A program made the position numbers and the translations under genes. The notes beneath the pieces are model-generated. The model saw only the letters and a list, made by a program, of their open reading frames with translations. It was not told the origin of the DNA and made no database searches. A DNA stretch of 48,258 nucleotides from Frankiaceae bacterium. GTDB lineage: Bacteria > Actinomycetota > Actinomycetes > JADGOV01. Numbering within the stretch: position 1 is the stretch's first letter; every line of letters starts with the position of its first letter. Of the stretch, positions 44,201-48,258 are shown in pieces. The DNA lies in NCBI GenBank assembly GCA_017882785.1, contig JADGOV010000010.1, positions 1-48,258 on the forward strand, read 5' to 3'.

Positions 44201-44384
44201 CGACCTCCTGCCCCGACAGTCCCAGTGCCTCGGTCTGGATCTGGACGAGGGGTGGCGTGAACTGGGGGTAGGTATCCAGGTCGGCGGAGCGCAGCTGCAG
44301 CCCGCCGATGACCAGCAGCGCCAACGCCGCCGTCAACACCAGCGCGCGGAACCGCAGGCTGGCGGAGATGAGGGAGCGGACCAT
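41247..44384 (-). CDS. RND efflux permease, HME (CusA/CzcA)-like, copy 2
   Basis: First gene of the three-gene RND operon, 1045 aa, with GAAGGGAG upstream of its ATG. It shares layout and many motifs with copy 1 (LRSADLDTYPQFTPPLVQIQT, PGVANVSIWGQR, AARYGIKPGDVRRAA) and is clearly a paralogue. Its TM4 relay reads GAVVDDAVSDLDTIARRL: the Asp pair (D410, D411) is kept, but the E-N of copy 1 is replaced by D-T. Two different permeases in one operon recall heteromeric pumps such as MdtBC, where the two subunits differ in function. The substrate is unknown. Confidence 0.9.
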   Translation of the reverse strand: MVRSLISASLRFRALVLTAALALLVIGGLQLRSADLDTYPQFTPPLVQIQTEALGLSGQEVEQLITVPLEDQLNGVAWLDTIRSKSIPGLSSIDMVFERGTNVLRARQLVQERMSQLRLPGLGATPTMLQPTSSTSRLLMIGLVSKTVSLTDLSVLARWKIRPRLMGVPGVANVSIWGQRDRRLQVEVDPRRLRRAGVTVDQVMRSTGNALWVSPLSYIQASTPGTGGFLDTPTQRFAVQHILPITTANGLSSVTIEGTGNRHVRLSDVTNVVEDHQPLIGDAVVNNKPSLLLVLEKFPDANTLAVTKAVDAVLDNMKPGLSGITVSPNLYRPATYVSSSMHNLMRSALIGSVLLLLLLTAFYSWRVALVGYVAIGLSLLVAALVLTMRGASINAMTVAGLAMAVGAVVDDAVSDLDTIARRLRRHRSGGETTPAAAVVLQATLTMRRSMLFAALIGVLAVLPLLSLSGVTGSFARPLVVSYALAVAASMLVALILLPALALTLLPSARTGRRPLPRRLQRWYDRGVAPYLFRPLWAFAAVGVLALSGLAVTPFLHGAALPALQDRSLLVHWQAAPGTSLPEMDRITEAAGRQLRTVPGVATVGAHVGRALTSDQVSDVDSAELWVTLAGAANYDRTLNAVRRVADSYPGIRHQVLTYPRDRVQAAANGTQDDLVVRVYGDDLSTLQAKANEVRRLLGSVRGVERPTVENTVTAPAMEVEVRLAAAARYGIKPGDVRRAAATLLSGTLVGNLYEQQKIFDVVVWGTPAVRHSETGVENLLIDTPSGGVVPLHDVATVHIRPNPTVIRHDATSRSLDVTASVHGRSQASVAADVRSRVRALPMPLEYHAEVLGDAAAEQTTHRRTALFALAAGVGALLLLQSAFASWRRAALLLVSLPLSLVGGVLAIAVVGANGSLGGWLALLAVLSLAVRQGVALFAAYAHLENQPGRQSPADIVRRGTRARVAPIVLSSLGVAALFVPFAVSGDIAGLEILHPMAIAVLGGLVTSTVVTALVLPGLYLRLAGLGGQTGPHSTEQPDRPLTTVR

Positions 44385-44561
44385 CAGCCGACTCCCTTCG
44401 CAGGCGTGCGGCGGAGACCACCTGCATTCATGCTCCGGTTACGGCGCATTCGGGCTGCGGCTTGAGTCCGCCATCCTGGTGCCCCAGGGCCGCCCGGCGG
44501 GTGTGGCTGCCGGCGCCATGTCCGTGGATCTGCGCGGCTTGGGTCGGGATAGCGTGACGCC

Positions 44562-45347
44562 ATGCCGGATGGGATCACGCTGCGCGTGCACGGCGCGATC
44601 CGCGAGGTGATGCTCGATCGGCCTGCAGCACTCAACGCGATCGACACCCCGATGGCCTCGGCCCTGGCCGCGGTGACCGAGGCGGTGGCCGAAGACGGCT
44701 CCGCCAGGGCTGTCGTGCTGTCCGCCGCCCGGGGACCGGCATTCTGCGTCGGGGCGGACCTCAAGGAACGCGCGTCGTTCACCGACGCTGAGCTGCTGGC
44801 GCAGCGGCCGGTCTTCCGCGCGGCATTCGGCGGCGTGCTGGCCCTGCCCCAACCGGTGATCGCCGCGGTGCACGGCTTCGCCCTCGGCGGCGGCTGCGAG
44901 CTGGCGTTGGCCTGCGATCTGATCGTGGCGGACGAGACCGCGGTCTTCGGACTTCCCGAGGTGAGCGTGGGCCTGATGCCCGGCGGGGGCGGCACCCAGC
45001 TGCTGCTCCGCCGGCTGGGGCCAGGACGAGCCGCGGACCTCGTCCTCACCGCGCGGCGGGTGGCGGTCGAGGAGGCCGCGGCACTCGGTCTGGTGGATCG
45101 GCGGGTGCCGGCCGGGACGGCGCGGGCGGCGGCGCTGAATCTGGCCGAACAGGTCGCCGCCCATTCCCCAGTCGGGCTGCGCAATGCCAAGCGCGCGCTG
45201 CGCACCGGTTGGGGGCTCGGCCTCGCCGCCGCCCTCGAGGTGGAGGACGAGGCGTGGCGGGCGACCGCGCTGTCGGGGGATCGCGCCGAGGGCATCGCCG
45301 CGTTCAACGCCAAGCGCGCTCCGAGGTGGCCGGGAGGGGACGGATGA
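44562..45347 (+). CDS. Enoyl-CoA hydratase/isomerase family protein
   Basis: This 261-aa crotonase-fold enzyme has REVMLDRPAALNAID, the oxyanion-hole region AFCVGADLKER and HGFALGGGCELALACDLIVA, and both catalytic acids, in GGGCELAL and FGLPEVSVGLMPGGGG. HMG-CoA lyase and a carboxylase beta subunit follow, so it may be a methylglutaconyl-CoA hydratase for leucine breakdown (inference); general beta-oxidation remains possible. No ribosome site precedes the ATG, but TAGCGT lies 6 bases upstream, as in leaderless actinobacterial genes. It overlaps the lyase gene by four bases. The 177-bp gap to the divergent RND operon shows nothing else. Confidence 0.9.
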   Translation: MPDGITLRVHGAIREVMLDRPAALNAIDTPMASALAAVTEAVAEDGSARAVVLSAARGPAFCVGADLKERASFTDAELLAQRPVFRAAFGGVLALPQPVIAAVHGFALGGGCELALACDLIVADETAVFGLPEVSVGLMPGGGGTQLLLRRLGPGRAADLVLTARRVAVEEAAALGLVDRRVPAGTARAAALNLAEQVAAHSPVGLRNAKRALRTGWGLGLAAALEVEDEAWRATALSGDRAEGIAAFNAKRAPRWPGGDG

Positions 45348-46285
45348 GCGAGCTGCCGGCGGCGATCGACGTGCGCGAGGTAGGACCGCGCGACGGCCTG
45401 CAGAACGAAGCGCCGATCCCGACCGAGGCCAAGGTGGAGCTCCTCGAGGGCCTGTCCGACACCGGCGTACGGCGCATCGAGGCAGTGTCTTTCGTACGCC
45501 CGAGCGCCATCCCGCAGATGGCCGACGCGGAGCAGGTCTGGGCCAGCATCCGTCGCCGCCCGCACGTGTCCTACTCCGCGCTGGTGCCCAATCTGCGCGG
45601 TGCCAGCCGGGCGCTGGCCGCCGGCTTCGCCGAGATCGAGGCGGTGGTCTCCGCCTCGGACACCCACAACCGGGCAAACGTGAACCGGTCGACCGCGCAG
45701 TCCCTCGATGACATCGCTGCCCTTCTCGCGGCCGCCCACGGCATCGGCGCCCACTGCCAGGTCATCGTCTCCACCGCCTGGGGGTGCCCGTACGAGGGTG
45801 ACGTGGCGATCCGACGCGTGCTGGACGTGGCCGGTCGAGCGGTCGCCGACGGTGCCGACGGTGTCTCCTTCGGCGACACAACGGGAATGGCAACCCCGGG
45901 CCGGGTCACGGCGCTCGTCGGGGCGTTCCGGGCGGCATTCCCCGACACTGCGCTCAACCTGCACTTCCACAACACCCGCGGCACCGGTCTGGCCAACGTG
46001 CTGGCGGCCCTGCAGCTCGGCGTGACCGACTTCGACGCGAGCGTCGGTGGGCTGGGCGGTTGCCCGTACGCTCCCGGAGCCAGCGGCAACATCGCCACCG
46101 AGGAGTTGGTGTACATGGTGGAGGACATGGGCGTCCGCACCGGCATCGACCTCCCCGCGCTCATCGAGGTGGCCGCCCGGGCCGAGCGGGCGGTGGGACA
46201 CCAGCTTCCCTCGCAGGTGCTGCGGGCCGGGCCGCGCACCCGCCGCAGCCCGCTACCGGCGTCGCTGCGGGGGAACCGGTCATAA
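45344..46285 (+). CDS. mvaB: Hydroxymethylglutaryl-CoA lyase
   Basis: It cleaves HMG-CoA to acetoacetate and acetyl-CoA, ending leucine degradation. The TIM-barrel protein begins IDVREVGPRDGLQNE with the catalytic Arg-Asp, then HFHNTRGTGLANVLAAL with the metal-binding His-x-His, and GLGGCPYAPGASGNIATEELVYM, which contains the signature active-site Cys loop. The real start is ATG 45344, overlapping the hydratase stop; the track ORF begins 45 codons too early. Length is 313 aa, normal for the family. Confidence 0.94.
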   Translation: MSELPAAIDVREVGPRDGLQNEAPIPTEAKVELLEGLSDTGVRRIEAVSFVRPSAIPQMADAEQVWASIRRRPHVSYSALVPNLRGASRALAAGFAEIEAVVSASDTHNRANVNRSTAQSLDDIAALLAAAHGIGAHCQVIVSTAWGCPYEGDVAIRRVLDVAGRAVADGADGVSFGDTTGMATPGRVTALVGAFRAAFPDTALNLHFHNTRGTGLANVLAALQLGVTDFDASVGGLGGCPYAPGASGNIATEELVYMVEDMGVRTGIDLPALIEVAARAERAVGHQLPSQVLRAGPRTRRSPLPASLRGNRS

Positions 46286-46309
46286 TGAGCCCACACAAGG
46301 AGGGTGACG

Positions 46310-46555
46310 ATGACGCAGTTCCCCGCTGGCGCGGACTTCAGCACGGATTCCACCCAGGCCGGTGAGACGTTCACAGCGGTGTACCACACGCCGATGAAGA
46401 TCTGGGTGTGCGTGGCGACGATCGTGCTCGGCTTCACCCTGGGTGGGGTGGCGTTCGTGGCCCATTCCATTCCGCTGGGGGTCGTGGGCGGCGTGCTCTT
46501 CGTCCTCGGCGGGATCGCGGCGTTGGCTTTCGGCATCATGGAGAACGTGCACTGA
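46310..46555 (+). CDS. Small two-helix membrane protein
   Basis: This 81-aa protein has a polar N-terminus (TQFPAGADFSTDSTQAGETF) and two hydrophobic helices, IWVCVATIVLGFTLGGVAFVA and IPLGVVGGVLFVLGGIAALAFGIM. I do not recognise a named family. ATG 46310 follows a strong AAGGAGGG site by 5 bases; the track start (GTG 46304) overlaps that site. It sits between HMG-CoA lyase and the carboxylase subunit, possibly by chance. Confidence 0.7.
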   Translation: MTQFPAGADFSTDSTQAGETFTAVYHTPMKIWVCVATIVLGFTLGGVAFVAHSIPLGVVGGVLFVLGGIAALAFGIMENVH

Positions 46556-46634
46556 TTCCCCCTGGGGGGCGTGGGCGGCCCCGGAGTTGGACCCGACTCC
46601 GCGCATCGGACAGTTCTTTGGGACGCTCGGGCCC

Positions 46635-48197
46635 GTGACCGTCGATGATGCCGCCGCACCGCCCGCCCGGGACGAGCCGGGCCATCCCCATCTGTCGAGC
46701 CTGCGGACCGAGGTCGAGCGCGGCGGCGCCGAGAAATACCACACTGCCAACGCCGCCCAGGGGAAGCTCTTCGCCCGGGAACGGATCGGGCTGCTCGTCG
46801 ATGCCGGCTCGTTCACCGAGGACGGCCTCTACGCGAACGTGACCGCTGGCGATCTGCCGGCGGACGGCGTGATCACCGGCATGGCGAGCGTCGCCGGCCG
46901 GCCGGTGTGCGTCATGGCCAACGACTCGACGGTCAAGGCCGGCTCCTGGGGCGCCAGGACCGTTGAGAAGATCATTAGGATCATCGAGACCGCGTACCGG
47001 ACCGGGGTGCCGATGATCTACCTCGTCGACTCCGCCGGCGCCCGGATCACCGATCAGGTCGACCTCTTCCCCGGCCGACGCGGCGCGGGGAAGATCTTCC
47101 ACACCCAGGTACGCGCGTCGGGCGCTGTCCCCCAGGTCTGTGCCCTGTTCGGGCCGAGTGCCGCCGGTGGGGCCTACATCCCCGCCTTCTGCGACGTGGT
47201 CGTGATGGTCGAGGGCGCGGCCTCGATGTACCTGGGCTCCCCTCGGATGGTCGAGATGGTGGTGAAGGAGAAGACCACCCTGGAGGAGATGGGCGGGGCC
47301 AGGATGCACTGCTCGGTCTCCGGCGTCGGGCATTTCCTCGTCCCGACCGAGGCCGCGGCGCTGTCCGTCGTGGCCGGCTACCTGTCCTACCTGCCGTCCA
47401 ACTGGCAGGGGAGCCCGCCGCCGGCAGCGGCACGGGAGCCCGAGGCGGTGGACCTGCGGGCGCTCGTGCCGGCGAACGAGCGGCGAGCCTACGACATGCG
47501 CCGCTACGTGCGCGGACTGGTGGACGAGGGGTCGTTCCTGGAGATCCACCAGTTGTGGGCACGGGAGGTCACCGTCGGACTGGGCCGCATCGCCGGCCGG
47601 GCGGTCGGGGTGATCGCCAACAACCCCCTGCACAAGGGCGGCGTCCTGTTCGTGGACTCCGCGGACAAGGCCACCCGGTTCATCTCACTCTGCGACGCGT
47701 TCAACGTCCCACTGCTCTTCCTCTCCGACGTACCGGGGTTCATGGTCGGCACGTCGGTCGAACGACAGGGCATCATCCGGCACGGCGCGAAGATGATCAG
47801 CGCGGTGTCCGAGGCCACCGTGCCCAAGATCTGCGTGATCGTCCGCAAGGCGTACGGCGCCGGCCTCTACGCCATGGCCGGACCCGGGTTCGCGCCGGAC
47901 GCGACCTTGGCGCTCCCGACTGCCAAGATCGCCGTGATGGGCGCCGAGGCGGCGGTGAACGCCGTCTATGCCAACAAGATCGACGCTCTGCCGGAGGCGG
48001 AGCGGGCGGACTTCGTCGCAGCCAAGCGGGCCGAGTACGACGAGGACATCGATGTGGTCCGGCTGGCCAGCGAGCTCGTGGTGGACGCGATCGTGGAGCC
48101 GGAGGACCTGCGGGCCGAGCTGATCCGGCGGTTTTCCGCCTACGCGGGCAAGGACCGCTCCTTCGCGGACCGTCGGCACGGCGTGACTCCGGTGTAG
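46635..48197 (+). CDS. Acyl-CoA carboxylase carboxyltransferase (beta) subunit, second copy
   Basis: This 520-aa carboxyltransferase differs from AccD5: it has GKLFARERIGLLVDAGSFTEDG, ANDSTVKAGSWGARTVEKI, LVDSAGARITDQVDLFPGRRG (a longer loop as in methylcrotonyl-CoA carboxylase relatives), FGPSAAGGAYIPAFCD and LSDVPGFMVGTSVERQGIIRHGAKM. The cluster with a hydratase and HMG-CoA lyase suggests methylcrotonyl-CoA or another branched acyl-CoA as substrate, but this is not certain. No dedicated alpha chain is seen, so it may use AccA3 or one outside the window. GTG 46635 is preferred; the track ORF begins 64 codons upstream in the small membrane gene. Confidence 0.9.
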   Translation: MTVDDAAAPPARDEPGHPHLSSLRTEVERGGAEKYHTANAAQGKLFARERIGLLVDAGSFTEDGLYANVTAGDLPADGVITGMASVAGRPVCVMANDSTVKAGSWGARTVEKIIRIIETAYRTGVPMIYLVDSAGARITDQVDLFPGRRGAGKIFHTQVRASGAVPQVCALFGPSAAGGAYIPAFCDVVVMVEGAASMYLGSPRMVEMVVKEKTTLEEMGGARMHCSVSGVGHFLVPTEAAALSVVAGYLSYLPSNWQGSPPPAAAREPEAVDLRALVPANERRAYDMRRYVRGLVDEGSFLEIHQLWAREVTVGLGRIAGRAVGVIANNPLHKGGVLFVDSADKATRFISLCDAFNVPLLFLSDVPGFMVGTSVERQGIIRHGAKMISAVSEATVPKICVIVRKAYGAGLYAMAGPGFAPDATLALPTAKIAVMGAEAAVNAVYANKIDALPEAERADFVAAKRAEYDEDIDVVRLASELVVDAIVEPEDLRAELIRRFSAYAGKDRSFADRRHGVTPV

Positions 48198-48246
48198 TGG
48201 CGGGCATCGGCGGCCACCCGCGGCCACCCTTCAAGATCGGGGCAGG

Positions 48247-48258
48247 ATGAGCGCATGG
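48247..48258 (+). other. Possible start of the next gene (cut by the window end)
   Basis: ATG-AGC-GCA-TGG begins 49 bases after the carboxylase stop with an AGG just before it. Only four codons are visible, so nothing can be said about the product. Confidence 0.25.

Overview
The window is very GC-rich, compact chromosomal DNA from an actinomycete. Evidence: GTG/TTG starts, ATGA-type overlaps, an AccA3/AccD5/AccE5 acyl-CoA carboxylase with an epsilon subunit and a divergent birA-PH-domain pair as in mycobacteria, a DUF3017 protein beside TCA genes, and an Sdh1-like succinate dehydrogenase. I cannot place it below class level with confidence. No tRNA, rRNA, IS element, prophage or CRISPR array was seen; almost all sequence is protein-coding.

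Layout. (1) 1-2.6 kb: a cut-off DUF4190-like membrane protein diverges from purN-purH. (2) 2.6-7.1 kb: an FHA-HTH regulator diverges from a TCA block of citrate synthase, DUF3017 protein, NAD-type isocitrate dehydrogenase and malate dehydrogenase. (3) 7.2-12.2 kb: the most unusual locus, a large helical-repeat/CHAT caspase-like protease divergent from a subtilisin-like protease, an ECF-type sigma factor with an in-frame tandem repeat, and a 145-aa partner. (4) 12.3-16.9 kb: CNNM/CorC transporter, trpS, YihY/BrkB membrane protein, D-Ala-D-Ala carboxypeptidase. (5) 17.1-22.1 kb: sdhC-sdhA-sdhB plus a B12-domain-less methylmalonyl-CoA mutase large subunit in one overlapping operon. (6) 22.1-28 kb: a repeat-bearing spacer, esterase, purine nucleoside phosphorylase, carboxylate-amine ligase, M20 amidohydrolase, and a secreted beta-propeller/lysozyme-fold protein behind a c-di-AMP (ydaO) riboswitch. 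(7) 28-37.6 kb: MMPL transporter, gamma-glutamylcyclotransferase-like protein, a glycine-rich membrane protein, accA3, accE5, accD5, birA and a PH-domain membrane protein. (8) 37.6-44.4 kb: two HME/CusA-like RND permeases with a very short adaptor-like lipoprotein between them. (9) 44.5-48.2 kb: enoyl-CoA hydratase, HMG-CoA lyase, small membrane protein and a second acyl-CoA carboxylase beta subunit, resembling a leucine/branched-acid degradation cluster.

Together the metabolic genes link purine synthesis and salvage, the TCA cycle, and the propionyl-CoA to methylmalonyl-CoA to succinyl-CoA to succinate route: carboxylase, mutase and SDH are all present, while epimerase and the B12-binding mutase subunit are not in the window. 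BirA would biotinylate the AccA3-type subunit encoded nearby. The best candidates for undescribed biology are the CHAT/subtilisin/sigma-factor module and the twin-RND/mini-adaptor operon; the riboswitch-controlled propeller-lysozyme and the Rieske-like SDH anchor are also notable.
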